Below are positions 1 through 8,249 of a stretch of DNA of 64,000 bases, piece by piece. The translations under genes and the position numbers were made by a program. This DNA comes from Paenibacillus vietnamensis (lineage in GTDB: Bacteria > Bacillota > Bacilli > Paenibacillales > Paenibacillaceae), in NCBI RefSeq assembly GCF_020169515.1, contig NZ_JAHMHW010000001.1:806001-870000 (forward strand), read 5' to 3'. Within the stretch, counting starts at the first letter, position 1. Each line of letters starts with the position of its first letter. Under the pieces are notes generated by a model. That model searched no databases and was not told the origin of the DNA. It saw only the letters and a program-made list of their open reading frames with translations.

Positions 1-2
1 TG

Positions 3-185
3 ACGGGTGTGGCCGGACCCGCGGAGTCGGAAGGAAAGCCGGTGGGGCTTGTTTATTTCGGAGTGTCGGAGCGCGGAAAGGCGACTGTCGTACATACGAT
101 GCATTTGAGCGGAGACCGTTCCATGATCCGCATCAGAGCCGTGAAGGCCGCTTTTTACCGCTTATGGCTCAGCTTGCGTGACTAG
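3..185 (+). CDS. cinA: CinA C-terminal end (partial)
   Basis: This is the last 60 codons of a gene entering from the left edge. It reads TGVAGPAESEGKPVGLVYFG and ends LWLSLRD before a TAG stop. The TGVAGP...KPVGLVY segment is typical of the CinA C-terminal domain (nicotinamide-nucleotide amidase, PncC), which deamidates NMN in pyridine nucleotide recycling. Its position directly upstream of recA is the usual firmicute arrangement and supports the call. The amino-terminal molybdopterin-binding-like domain, if present, lies outside the window. Confidence 0.88.
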   Translation, partial: TGVAGPAESEGKPVGLVYFGVSERGKATVVHTMHLSGDRSMIRIRAVKAAFYRLWLSLRD

Positions 186-225
186 CCGGTTAACTCGAGC
201 CGCGCTATCCAACTCCAAAAAAATG

Positions 226-254
226 TTGAAAAATGTCGTACAAGCGTCTATAAT
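226..254 (+). promoter_or_regulatory. Strong sigma-A promoter between cinA and recA
   Basis: TTGAAA at 226-231 and a perfect TATAAT at 249-254 are separated by 17 nt, a near-consensus sigma-A promoter. Its predicted start, about 261, lies just in front of a strong intrinsic terminator (274-308). It would therefore make either a very short RNA or an attenuated read-through transcript into recA. Confidence 0.6.
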
Positions 255-273
255 AAGAATCAGTTATCGGAAG

Positions 274-308
274 AACCGTGGCGAAGATTACTTTGCTGCG
301 GTTTTTTT
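274..308 (+). terminator. Intrinsic terminator upstream of recA
   Basis: A 13-bp stem (274-286 with 291-303, three G-U pairs) closes on an ATTA loop and is followed by seven Ts (302-308). It could end cinA transcription, and also the transcript from the promoter at 226-254. Confidence 0.75.
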
Positions 309-337
309 ATGTCCATTTGACGGGCTGAAGCAAAAGG

Positions 338-351
338 CGAATGTATGTTCG
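338..351 (+). promoter_or_regulatory. LexA (SOS) box of recA
   Basis: CGAATGTATGTTCG closely matches the Bacillus-type LexA/DinR site CGAACRNRYGTTYC. It lies 10 bp upstream of the recA -35 element, so LexA bound here should repress recA until DNA damage. Confidence 0.8.
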
Positions 352-361
352 AAAAAAATGC

Positions 362-390
362 TTGGCAACTCGTCCGAAACAAGGTATCAT
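362..390 (+). promoter_or_regulatory. recA promoter
   Basis: TTGGCA (362-367) and TATCAT (385-390) are 17 nt apart, just downstream of the SOS box. The predicted start near 397 leaves a short leader with the Shine-Dalgarno sequence at 407-416, which argues for translation from TTG 422 rather than ATG 401. Confidence 0.65.
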
Positions 391-421
391 AACATTATAA
401 ATGATGAAGGATGTGAGTTTC

Positions 422-1474
422 TTGTCGGATCGTCGCGCTGCGTTAGAAATGGCTTTACGTCAAATTGAGAAGCAATTTGGTAAAGGCTCCATCATGAAAC
501 TGGGTGAATCAACACACATGCAGGTAGAAACCGTGCCTAGCGGTTCGCTTGCTCTAGATATTGCATTGGGTATCGGCGGCCTGCCGCGCGGACGCGTTAT
601 TGAGGTGTACGGACCGGAATCGTCCGGTAAGACGACGGTCGCACTTCACGCTATTGCCGAGGTGCAGCGCATTGGCGGACAGGCCGCTTTCATCGATGCG
701 GAGCATGCGCTTGATCCGCTTTACGCCAGCAAGCTTGGCGTCAACATCGACGAATTGCTGCTTTCCCAGCCTGATACAGGCGAGCAGGCATTGGAAATTG
801 CCGAGGCGCTCGTACGAAGCGGCGCGGTTGATATTATCGTCATCGACTCCGTTGCGGCGCTTGTACCGAAAGCTGAAATCGAAGGCGATATGGGCGATTC
901 CCATGTCGGTCTTCAGGCTCGTCTAATGTCGCAAGCGCTGCGTAAGCTTTCCGGCGCAATTGCGAAGTCCAAAACTATCGCGATTTTCATTAACCAATTG
1001 CGTGAGAAGGTCGGCGTCATGTTCGGCAACCCTGAGACAACGCCGGGCGGCCGTGCGCTCAAGTTCTATTCCAGCGTGCGTCTGGACGTGCGCCGTATCG
1101 AGACTTTGAAGCAGGGCAATGACATGGTCGGCAACCGCACGCGAATTAAAGTGGTGAAGAACAAAGTAGCTCCGCCATTTAAGCAAGCGGAAATCGACAT
1201 TATGTATGGTGAAGGGATCTCCAAAGAAGGCACGCTGATCGATATGGGCGTTGAAATGGATATCGTGCAGAAGAGCGGTGCCTGGTTCTCTTATAACGGC
1301 GAGCGCTTGGGTCAAGGCCGAGAGAATGCGAAGCAGTTTTTGAAGGACCATACGGAAATTGCGGCCGTTATCGAGAAGCAAATCCGTGAAGCAAGCAATT
1401 TGTCCGCGGCTGCTGCGCAGGCGAATTTCAAGCCGGATGAGGACGAGGACGAAGAGTTCGAAGATTTGGAATAA
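422..1474 (+). CDS. recA: Recombinase RecA
   Basis: RecA is the ATP-dependent strand-exchange protein of homologous recombination and the co-protease that triggers LexA self-cleavage. The 350-residue product begins [21 protein letters not shown], the standard RecA start. It has Walker [10 protein letters not shown] at 64-72, a Walker B around VIDSVAAL and an acidic C-terminal tail. I chose TTG 422 because the SD-like AAGGATGTGA (407-416) is 5 nt upstream and homologs begin MSDRQAAL; ATG 401 would sit almost on the transcription start. It is followed by a hairpin and then recX. LexA control is predicted from the box at 338-351. Confidence 0.97.
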   Translation: MSDRRAALEMALRQIEKQFGKGSIMKLGESTHMQVETVPSGSLALDIALGIGGLPRGRVIEVYGPESSGKTTVALHAIAEVQRIGGQAAFIDAEHALDPLYASKLGVNIDELLLSQPDTGEQALEIAEALVRSGAVDIIVIDSVAALVPKAEIEGDMGDSHVGLQARLMSQALRKLSGAIAKSKTIAIFINQLREKVGVMFGNPETTPGGRALKFYSSVRLDVRRIETLKQGNDMVGNRTRIKVVKNKVAPPFKQAEIDIMYGEGISKEGTLIDMGVEMDIVQKSGAWFSYNGERLGQGRENAKQFLKDHTEIAAVIEKQIREASNLSAAAAQANFKPDEDEDEEFEDLE

Positions 1475-1499
1475 TCGCAAGAATCAACATCTATTACAG

Positions 1500-1535
1500 C
1501 TTCGCCGTTCCTGCAGGAACGGCGAAGTTGTGTTT
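1500..1535 (+). terminator. Hairpin between recA and recX
   Basis: A perfect 12-bp stem (1500-1511 with 1516-1527, TGCA loop) is followed by a T-rich stretch interrupted by G. It probably acts as a partial terminator, lowering recX expression relative to recA. Confidence 0.65.
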
Positions 1536-1552
1536 AGGGAGCAAAACGCGGG

Positions 1553-2257
1553 GTGGACAGCATCGAATGGGTTGGAGAAGAGGAACGGATGATCTTATCC
1601 GTCCGGACGGACAAGAAGGACCGGAAGCTTTATCATCTGTTTGCAGAGTCGGAAGTGCCGCTGATTTCCGTTCACGAAGACATTTTGATACGCTACCGTC
1701 TCATGAAGGGACAGCTGCTCACGGCCGGGCAGGCGGCTGAAATCCGGAGGGAAGACGAGCGTTACCGCGCTTATATACTGGCAATCGGCTATCTGGGCTT
1801 CAAGCCAAGGACGAGAAAGCAAATCCAGCAGTACTTAAGCCGCAAGGAATTTGAAGAATCCAATATTCAATACGCGCTCGAGCGTTTAGAATCCGAGCAT
1901 ATTGTTGATGATGAACAATATGCTCGCCAATTCGCGGCAGGCCGATTGAGAAACAGCTCAAAGGGACGTCTATGGATTAAGCAGGAGCTAAGGCAAAGAG
2001 GCGTTTCCAAACAGGCTGCCGCAGAAGCGGTCGATGCGCTTGACCGCGATGCGGAATTGGCATCGGCCAAAGCGGCTGCGGACAAGAAATGGCGGTCCGT
2101 GAAAGGCGACCAAAAGGAAAAAAAACGCAAGCTTATCGGTTTTTTAATGCGAAGAGGGTTTCCCGGCGATATCGTAAGAGAAGCGGCAAGGTCTGTCGAG
2201 ACGGACGAGGAAGAAGAGCTATACGACGACGATGACGGGCTAATGCTTGACAATTGA
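1553..2257 (+). CDS. recX: RecA regulator RecX
   Basis: RecX binds RecA filaments and modulates (usually inhibits) RecA recombinase and co-protease activity. The 234-residue protein has the helical RecX repeats, with landmarks ILAIGYLGFKPRTRKQIQQYL (about 77-97) and DDEQYARQF (about 121-129). It ends in a run of Asp and Glu. The GTG start at 1553 has AGGGAG about 11 nt upstream; an internal ATG at 1589 is possible. Location right after recA is the usual context. The promoter for rny begins inside its last codons. Confidence 0.88.
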   Translation: MDSIEWVGEEERMILSVRTDKKDRKLYHLFAESEVPLISVHEDILIRYRLMKGQLLTAGQAAEIRREDERYRAYILAIGYLGFKPRTRKQIQQYLSRKEFEESNIQYALERLESEHIVDDEQYARQFAAGRLRNSSKGRLWIKQELRQRGVSKQAAAEAVDALDRDAELASAKAAADKKWRSVKGDQKEKKRKLIGFLMRRGFPGDIVREAARSVETDEEEELYDDDDGLMLDN

Positions 2258-2276
2258 ATTTATGAAAAGATAAAAT
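2247..2276 (+). promoter_or_regulatory. rny promoter
   Basis: A perfect TTGACA (2247-2252) overlaps the end of recX. TAAAAT (2271-2276) follows after 18 nt. This is a good sigma-A promoter, giving rny a leader of roughly 155 nt. Confidence 0.6.
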
Positions 2277-2437
2277 GAGGATGTATTCCTTCAATTTGAA
2301 TCAATTTTCCTTCCAAAAGTTGATTCAAAACGATTATTTTCGTCAAATTAGTAATTGTTGAAACGGTATTGAAGCCGGTTGAAAACCTAATAACATCCCA
2401 AGCAGGGGCCTTGGTATGCAGCAAGGAGGTGAACAAG

Positions 2438-3979
2438 ATGCAAGAGTGGATTTGGATCTTGATCTGTCTCTTTGTTGGCGCAATATTCTTTGGGATTGGT
2501 TATTTTATTCGAAAGTCGATTGCCGAGGCTAAAATTTCGAGTGCTGAGCAAGCTGCAGTCCAAATTGTGGAAAATGCGAAAAAGGAAGCAGAGGCTCAGA
2601 AGAAAGAAACGGTGCTGGAGGCAAAAGATGAAGTCCACAAACTTCGTTCCGAAGCCGAGAGAGACATTCGTGAGCGACGTAATGAAGCTCAGCGTCAGGA
2701 AAGACGTTTGCTCCAAAAAGAGGAGTCGTTGGATAAAAAGTTAGAAGCACTAGAACGCAAAGAAGAGTCTGTAGCCAACAAAGAAAAACGGATCGATGAA
2801 ACGCAAGAGCAGATTGATTCCATTTATAAGCAGCAGCTTAGCGAATTGGAGCGTATATCGGGCTTAACGACGGAAGATGCGAAATCGATTATTTTATCTA
2901 ATGTTGAGCAAGAAGTGCGGCATGAAACAGCCCAAATGATTAAAGAGATCGAGCAGCAAGCGAAAGAAGAGGCCGATAAGAAAGCGCGCGATATTATTTC
3001 GTTAGCTATACAGCGCTGTGCGGCTGATCATGTGGCGGAAACGACGGTATCCGTTGTCACCTTGCCTAATGAAGAAATGAAAGGCCGTATTATTGGGCGC
3101 GAAGGCCGAAATATCCGTGCTTTGGAAACATTGACTGGTATCGATCTAATCATCGACGATACACCGGAAGCGGTCATTTTGTCCGGGTTCGACCCCATTA
3201 GACGCGAAATTGCCCGTACTTCTCTTGAGAAGCTGGTGGCTGACGGCCGTATCCATCCTGCACGCATTGAAGAAATGGTTGAGAAGTCCCGTAAAGAAGT
3301 GGACGAGCGCATTCGTGAATACGGAGAACAAGCTACGTTTGAGGTTGGGGTTCATGGCTTGCATCCGGATTTAATCAAGATTTTGGGACGATTGAAGTAT
3401 CGGACAAGCTATGGTCAGAACGTACTGAAGCATTCCATGGAGGTTGCTTACCTGACCGGCTTGATGGCAGCCGAGCTTGGCGAAGACGTAACTCTGGCCA
3501 AACGTGCCGGATTGCTGCATGATATCGGCAAGGCGCTTGACCACGAGGTGGAAGGGTCGCACGTCGAGATCGGTGTTGAGCTGGCGAAGAAGTACAAGGA
3601 GCATCCTGTCGTGATTAACAGTATCGCTTCGCATCACGGCGATACGGAGGCAACTTCGGTTATCGCGATGCTTGTAGGGGCTGCAGACGCCTTGTCGGCA
3701 GCGCGTCCGGGAGCGCGTCGCGAAACACTCGAAACGTACATCAAACGTCTGGAGAAGCTTGAAGATATTTCAGAATCGTTTGATGGCGTCGAGAAATCGT
3801 ATGCGATCCAGGCAGGCCGCGAAGTGCGCGTCATGGTACAGCCTGACAAAATCGACGATACGGAAGCTTTCCGCTTGGCACGCGATATTACGAAGAAGAT
3901 CGAAAACGAGCTCGATTATCCGGGACATATCAAAGTAACGGTAATCCGGGAAACGCGAGCCGTCGAATATGCGAAATAG
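2438..3979 (+). CDS. rny: Ribonuclease Y
   Basis: RNase Y is the membrane-anchored endonuclease that starts bulk mRNA decay in Gram-positive bacteria. The 513-residue protein has an N-terminal membrane helix (about 3-22), a long charged coiled coil (about 25-190) and a KH RNA-binding domain with [15 protein letters not shown]. The HD domain carries the metal motif [12 protein letters not shown]. Start ATG 2438 follows AAGGAGGTGA, although the frame stays open further upstream. Its coiled coil and length match the B. subtilis protein. ymdB downstream is the usual neighbour. Confidence 0.97.
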   Translation: MQEWIWILICLFVGAIFFGIGYFIRKSIAEAKISSAEQAAVQIVENAKKEAEAQKKETVLEAKDEVHKLRSEAERDIRERRNEAQRQERRLLQKEESLDKKLEALERKEESVANKEKRIDETQEQIDSIYKQQLSELERISGLTTEDAKSIILSNVEQEVRHETAQMIKEIEQQAKEEADKKARDIISLAIQRCAADHVAETTVSVVTLPNEEMKGRIIGREGRNIRALETLTGIDLIIDDTPEAVILSGFDPIRREIARTSLEKLVADGRIHPARIEEMVEKSRKEVDERIREYGEQATFEVGVHGLHPDLIKILGRLKYRTSYGQNVLKHSMEVAYLTGLMAAELGEDVTLAKRAGLLHDIGKALDHEVEGSHVEIGVELAKKYKEHPVVINSIASHHGDTEATSVIAMLVGAADALSAARPGARRETLETYIKRLEKLEDISESFDGVEKSYAIQAGREVRVMVQPDKIDDTEAFRLARDITKKIENELDYPGHIKVTVIRETRAVEYAK

Positions 3980-4005
3980 GCTCATCAATCAAATAGGCTT
4001 ACCGG

Positions 4006-4032
4006 AAAAGTGGCTGCTTGTCAGCCACTTTT
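4006..4032 (+). terminator. Hairpin after rny
   Basis: An 11-bp perfect stem (4006-4016 with 4022-4032) around a 5-nt loop, with an incomplete T tract. It is probably a weak terminator or an RNA-processing hairpin between rny and ymdB. Confidence 0.6.
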
Positions 4033-4065
4033 CTGCTTGATTAGATCAAAGAGGACGTGTGTGGC

Positions 4066-4860
4066 ATGAACGTGTTATTTATTGGGGATATCGTTGGCAA
4101 TGTCGGCCGGAGTGCGTTAAAGCGCGTACTTCCGGCGCTCAAGAGCAAATACAATCCGCATATTATTATTGCCAACGGAGAGAATGCGGCCGCGGGAAGA
4201 GGCATTACAGCTTCCATCGCAAAGGAATTTTTTGAATGGGGCGTCCATGGCATTACGATGGGCAACCATACGTGGGACAACAAAGATATTTTCGAATGGA
4301 TCGACGAGGAGCCGCGTATCGTGCGACCGGCAAACTATTCACCAGGCGCGCCGGGCCAGGGGATGGCTTTTATTAAAGCGAACGGGAAACAGCTCGCGAT
4401 TATCAATCTGCAGGGAAGAACCTTTCTGCCGCCGATCGATTGCCCGTTCCGGAAGGCCGACGACTTAATTGACGAGGCGTCGGAACGGACAAAAAATATT
4501 TTGGTGGACTTCCATGCGGAAGCAACCTCGGAGAAAATCGCGATGGGCTGGCATCTGGATGGCCGGGCATCGATCGTGCTGGGAACGCATACCCATGTAC
4601 AGACGAACGACGATACGATTTTACCCGGCGGCACCGCTTATATTACCGATGTCGGCATGGTCGGTCCGAAGGAAGGTGTCCTCGGAATGGAACGAAATGC
4701 TGTTTTACATAAATTTATCACTCAGCTGCCTGTGAGATTTGTAGTGGCCGAAGGGCAATGGCATCTGCACGCAATATCCGTCCAATTGGATGAAACGACC
4801 GGCCGTGCGCGTAAAATCGAAAAAATTCGCCTCACAGAAGACGAATGGCTGCTGATGTAA
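4066..4860 (+). CDS. ymdB: YmdB metallophosphoesterase
   Basis: A calcineurin-like phosphoesterase of the YmdB family, known in B. subtilis as a cyclic-nucleotide phosphodiesterase that affects biofilm and motility decisions and interacts with RNase Y. The 264 residues match the family length. Metal-binding motifs are visible: GDIVGNVGR near the N-terminus, GENAAAG, GNHTWDN around 66-72 and GTHTHVQTND near 172-181. I chose ATG 4066 over GTG 4057 because the start MNVLFIGDIVG matches the family and GAGG is too close to the GTG. Adjacency to rny is conserved. Confidence 0.92.
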   Translation: MNVLFIGDIVGNVGRSALKRVLPALKSKYNPHIIIANGENAAAGRGITASIAKEFFEWGVHGITMGNHTWDNKDIFEWIDEEPRIVRPANYSPGAPGQGMAFIKANGKQLAIINLQGRTFLPPIDCPFRKADDLIDEASERTKNILVDFHAEATSEKIAMGWHLDGRASIVLGTHTHVQTNDDTILPGGTAYITDVGMVGPKEGVLGMERNAVLHKFITQLPVRFVVAEGQWHLHAISVQLDETTGRARKIEKIRLTEDEWLLM

Positions 4861-4922
4861 CGCATTGAATCTTTGAAAAGTTCCGACAATTCAGAATAGT
4901 TTGTCCGATCGGTCCCGTAAAA

Positions 4923-4951
4923 GCAGGAATTTTTTAACCTCTCTCGAATAC
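4923..4951 (+). promoter_or_regulatory. Sigma-H-type promoter of spoVS
   Basis: GCAGGAATT (4923-4931) fits the sigma-H -35 consensus RnAGGAwWW exactly. GAAT at 4946-4949, in a -10 element placed 11 nt downstream, fits RnnGAATww except at its edges. spoVS is a known sigma-H gene in B. subtilis. Confidence 0.65.
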
Positions 4952-4998
4952 TATTTAAAAGTGGAATCCATCCAACAGTCCAAGGGGAGGTTCTTTTC

Positions 4999-5259
4999 AT
5001 GGATGTATTAAAAGTTTCAGCAAAGTCCAATCCAAATTCCGTAGCAGGTGCACTGGCAGGAGTTCTTCGTGAGCGCGGCGGCGCCGAGCTGCAAGCCATT
5101 GGAGCTGGTGCCTTGAACCAAGCAATCAAAGCCGTAGCGATCGCCCGCGGATTCGTCGCTCCCAGCGGGGTGGATTTAATTTGTATTCCTGCTTTTACGG
5201 ACATTGTTATTGACGGCGAGGATCGAACGGCGATCAAACTGATTGTTGAGCCCAGGTAG
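4999..5259 (+). CDS. spoVS: Stage V sporulation protein S
   Basis: SpoVS is a small Alba-like protein needed for normal septation and coat assembly during sporulation. The 86-residue length and the segments MDVLKVSAKSNPNSVAGALAG and GAGALNQAIKAVAIARGFVAPSG are diagnostic and almost invariant in the family. The start has AAGGGGAGGTT about 8 nt upstream. It appears to be a single-gene unit, with a sigma-H-like promoter upstream and a strong terminator at 5310-5336. It is the clearest evidence that the organism forms endospores. Confidence 0.97.
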   Translation: MDVLKVSAKSNPNSVAGALAGVLRERGGAELQAIGAGALNQAIKAVAIARGFVAPSGVDLICIPAFTDIVIDGEDRTAIKLIVEPR

Positions 5260-5309
5260 CCGCGAGCGATATGTTGGTCATAAAAAACGACAAATAATTT
5301 GAAGGATCG

Positions 5310-5336
5310 CCTGTTTACGATGTAGACAGGTTTTTT
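5310..5336 (+). terminator. spoVS terminator
   Basis: A nine-pair stem (5310-5318 with 5322-5330, one mispaired T-G step) closes on a 3-nt loop and is followed by six Ts. Confidence 0.8.
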
Positions 5337-5365
5337 GCTGCGAAAAAATGAACTGGGGTGACCGT

Positions 5366-6307
5366 ATGAAAATAGCTGATTTCCATTGCGATGCATTATG
5401 CAAGCTTTTGCTGGACAATAAACTGACGTTCCGGAACAGCAAGCCCGGATCGCTAGATGTGACATACGAAAGACTGAAAGCCAGCAACGCGGTACTGCAA
5501 ACCTTTGCGATCTATATTCCCGAGTCGATGAACGGGCGGCTGGAACCGATATTGGAAAGCATCGACCGTTTTCAGCAGCATGTATTGATTTGCGAGGATA
5601 TGGTCTGGGTAAAATCGGCCAAGGATTTGGACGTATGCCTCAAGCAGGGTAAAACAGGGGCTTTGCTGTCCTTGGAGGGGGTTGACGGAATCCAAGGGCA
5701 AATGTCCCTGCTGCGCATACTATATCAAATAGGAGTGCGGGCGGCGGGGCTTACCTGGAACCACGCCAATTGGGCGGCGGACGGAACGATGGAGCCAAGA
5801 GGCGGGGGATTGACCGGAAAGGGACGGCAATTCGTTGAAGAGAGCAACCGACTCGGCATTTTGCTGGACGTGTCCCATTTGTCTGATCAGGCATTCTGGG
5901 ACGTGGCCGAGCATTCCGATAAGCCCATCATCGCTTCCCATTCCAACGCCAGAACGATATGCGACCATCCGCGAAATTTAACGGACGAGCAGATTAAGCG
6001 GATCATTGCAATGGACGGTAGGATTGGAATCACTTATGTGCCTTGGTTCGTATCCAAGGAAGACACAGTTACGGTGGATGATCTAATCCGGCATGTCGAG
6101 TATATTTGCGAGCTGGGAGGAGAGGATTGTATTATGCTGGGTTCCGATTTTGACGGAATCGACCGTTACATCAGCAAGCTGACCAATCCGGAGGAAGTCG
6201 TGAACTTGCAAGAGGGGCTGCTAAAAAGGTATTCGGTACGGCAAACGGAAAAGTTTTTATCCGCTAATGCCTTAACATTTCTCGCCCGCAATTTGCCTGA
6301 CGAATGA
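5366..6307 (+). CDS. Membrane dipeptidase (peptidase M19)
   Basis: A zinc dipeptidase of the renal dipeptidase family, hydrolysing dipeptides (some members accept D-amino acids). The metal site is readable: DFHCD (H7, D9), the bridging Glu in SLEGVDG near 101, His in DVSHLSD near 171, ASHSNAR near 192 and LGSDFDG near 260. The 313 residues fit the family. ATG 5366 has GGGGTGA 5 nt upstream; ATG 5348 lacks a site. No signal peptide is visible, so the enzyme is probably cytoplasmic. It stands alone between spoVS and korA, with no obvious regulatory link. Confidence 0.9.
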   Translation: MKIADFHCDALCKLLLDNKLTFRNSKPGSLDVTYERLKASNAVLQTFAIYIPESMNGRLEPILESIDRFQQHVLICEDMVWVKSAKDLDVCLKQGKTGALLSLEGVDGIQGQMSLLRILYQIGVRAAGLTWNHANWAADGTMEPRGGGLTGKGRQFVEESNRLGILLDVSHLSDQAFWDVAEHSDKPIIASHSNARTICDHPRNLTDEQIKRIIAMDGRIGITYVPWFVSKEDTVTVDDLIRHVEYICELGGEDCIMLGSDFDGIDRYISKLTNPEEVVNLQEGLLKRYSVRQTEKFLSANALTFLARNLPDE

Positions 6308-6408
6308 CGGCCCGTCCGATCTGATTGCGATATGGGATCAATCGAAACAAACTATACGTAAATTAAGCGTTTACATCTTGCTTTTTATGAAAATGCATTT
6401 TAAACTTG

Positions 6409-6438
6409 TTGTGACTATTATTACTTCTATTATATAAT
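6409..6438 (+). promoter_or_regulatory. korAB promoter
   Basis: TTGTGA (6409-6414) and a perfect TATAAT (6433-6438) are 18 nt apart in an AT-rich stretch upstream of korA. Confidence 0.55.
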
Positions 6439-6491
6439 TATTTGATGTCGTCGAATAATCGTACGTTCTAGAAAAAGAGGAGATGGGCATT

Positions 6492-8249
6492 TTGATCAGT
6501 CAATTGTCTTGGAAGATCGGGGGACAACAAGGGGAAGGCGTCGAAAGTACGGACCGGATCTTTTCTACAGCGCTTAACCGTTTGGGTTACTATTTATATG
6601 GGTACCGGCACTTTTCTTCGAGGATCAAGGGCGGACATACAAACAACAAAATCCGGATCAGCACGCATCCGATTCGCGCAATTTCGGATGATTTGGATAT
6701 TTTGGTCGCGTTTGACCAGGAAAGCATCGATCTGAATGCGAAGGAGCTGCGTTCCGGCGGCGTAATCGTTGCCGACGCCAAATTTAATCCGACAATTCCT
6801 GACGGAATTGATGCAAGACTGTTCGCTGTGCCGATTACGGCGATGGCGGAGGAGCTTGGAACCTCGTTAATGAAAAACATGGTTGCTTCCGGGGCTTCGT
6901 GGGCTCTTCTCGGCTTGCCGCTTGAAGTATTCAATAAAGCGGTAGAGGAAGAGTTCGGACGCAAAGGCGCAGCAATCGTTGAAAAAAATATTGAAGCCGT
7001 AAAACGCGGCGCTGAATTCGTTTTGGAACAGGCAGGCGGACCACTGGATGAGTTCAAGCTGGAGCCTGCCGACGGCAAGCAAAAGCTGTTCATGATCGGC
7101 AACGAGGCAATCGGCCTCGGATCCATCGCGGCAGGCTGCCGCTTGATGTCGGCCTATCCGATTACGCCTGCTTCCGAGATTATGGAGTATTTGATCAAAA
7201 AGCTGCCGAAATTCGGAGGCACTGTCGTGCAAACCGAAGACGAGATCGCAGCCGTTACGATGGCGATCGGCGCCAACTATGCGGGCGTACGTACGATGAC
7301 CGCTTCGGCTGGTCCAGGCCTTGCCCTTATGATGGAGGCAATCGGTCTCGCGGGTATGACGGAAACTCCTCTTGTCATTGTGAATACGCAGCGCGGCGGT
7401 CCGTCGACCGGCCTGCCGACCAAGCAGGAGCAGTCCGATCTAAACGCTATGGTGTACGGAACACACGGCGAAATTCCGAAAATCGTAATTGCGCCTGCTA
7501 CGATCGAAGACTGCTTCTACGATACGCTCGAATCCTTCAACCTCGCCGAGCAATACCAGGTGCCGGTCATTCTGATGACGGATCTGCAGCTATCCCTCGG
7601 CAAGCAATCCTGCGAGCCGCTTGATTACAGCAAAATCGATATTAAACGCGGCAAGCTGGTGACGGATGTGCCAGCACTGGAAGGGCAAAGCCTGTTCAAA
7701 CGGTATGAGTTTACGGAAGACGGTGTTTCACCTCGCGTACTGCCGGGAGAGAAAGGCGGTCTTCACCATGTGACAGGCGTAGAGCACGACGAGGTTGGGC
7801 GTCCTTCCGAGAACTCGGTGAATCGCCGTCAAATGATGGATAAACGCTTGAATAAGCTGAACGATATGTATATTCGGGACGCGGTCCGTGCAGATGCGCC
7901 TCATGAGAATCCGGACCTGCTGATCATCGGAATGGGCTCGACGGGCGGAACGATCGACCAAGCCAGACAAACTCTTGCCGGCGAAGGTGTCGCAACGAAC
8001 CATGTAACCATCCGTCAAATTCATCCATTCCCGACGAAGCTGCTGAAGCCTTACTTGCAAAATGCAAAAAAAGTGATCGTCATTGAAAATAATGCAACCG
8101 CTCAGCTTGCATCTCAAATCAAGATGAATGCAGGCTTCGCAGAAAAAATCGAAAGCTTGCTCAAATACGACGGCAATCCGTTTCTGCCTTCGGACGTTCA
8201 CAAAGCATGTAAGGAGTTGATTAAAGATGGCCACGTTCAAAGAGTTTAG
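6492..8249 (+). CDS. korA: 2-oxoacid:ferredoxin oxidoreductase, fused gamma-alpha subunit
   Basis: This is the large subunit of a 2-oxoglutarate or related 2-oxoacid:ferredoxin oxidoreductase, which oxidatively decarboxylates a 2-oxoacid to an acyl-CoA and reduces ferredoxin. The 585-residue protein begins with a gamma domain (SQLSWKIGGQQGEGVES, SRIKGGHTNNKIR). The pyrimidine-binding alpha domain follows from about residue 195 (AYPITPASEIMEYL, QTEDEIAAVTMAIGA). Start TTG 6492 is preferred: the GAGGAG site is about 9 nt upstream, while ATG 6483 is only about 2 nt from it. It overlaps korB by 23 nt. The exact substrate cannot be read from sequence. Confidence 0.92.
   Translation: MISQLSWKIGGQQGEGVESTDRIFSTALNRLGYYLYGYRHFSSRIKGGHTNNKIRISTHPIRAISDDLDILVAFDQESIDLNAKELRSGGVIVADAKFNPTIPDGIDARLFAVPITAMAEELGTSLMKNMVASGASWALLGLPLEVFNKAVEEEFGRKGAAIVEKNIEAVKRGAEFVLEQAGGPLDEFKLEPADGKQKLFMIGNEAIGLGSIAAGCRLMSAYPITPASEIMEYLIKKLPKFGGTVVQTEDEIAAVTMAIGANYAGVRTMTASAGPGLALMMEAIGLAGMTETPLVIVNTQRGGPSTGLPTKQEQSDLNAMVYGTHGEIPKIVIAPATIEDCFYDTLESFNLAEQYQVPVILMTDLQLSLGKQSCEPLDYSKIDIKRGKLVTDVPALEGQSLFKRYEFTEDGVSPRVLPGEKGGLHHVTGVEHDEVGRPSENSVNRRQMMDKRLNKLNDMYIRDAVRADAPHENPDLLIIGMGSTGGTIDQARQTLAGEGVATNHVTIRQIHPFPTKLLKPYLQNAKKVIVIENNATAQLASQIKMNAGFAEKIESLLKYDGNPFLPSDVHKACKELIKDGHVQRV

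Noticed and set aside
178-468. A 96-codon frame across the cinA-recA spacer
   Set aside because: It runs through the promoter, terminator and SOS box, and its product has no recognisable features.
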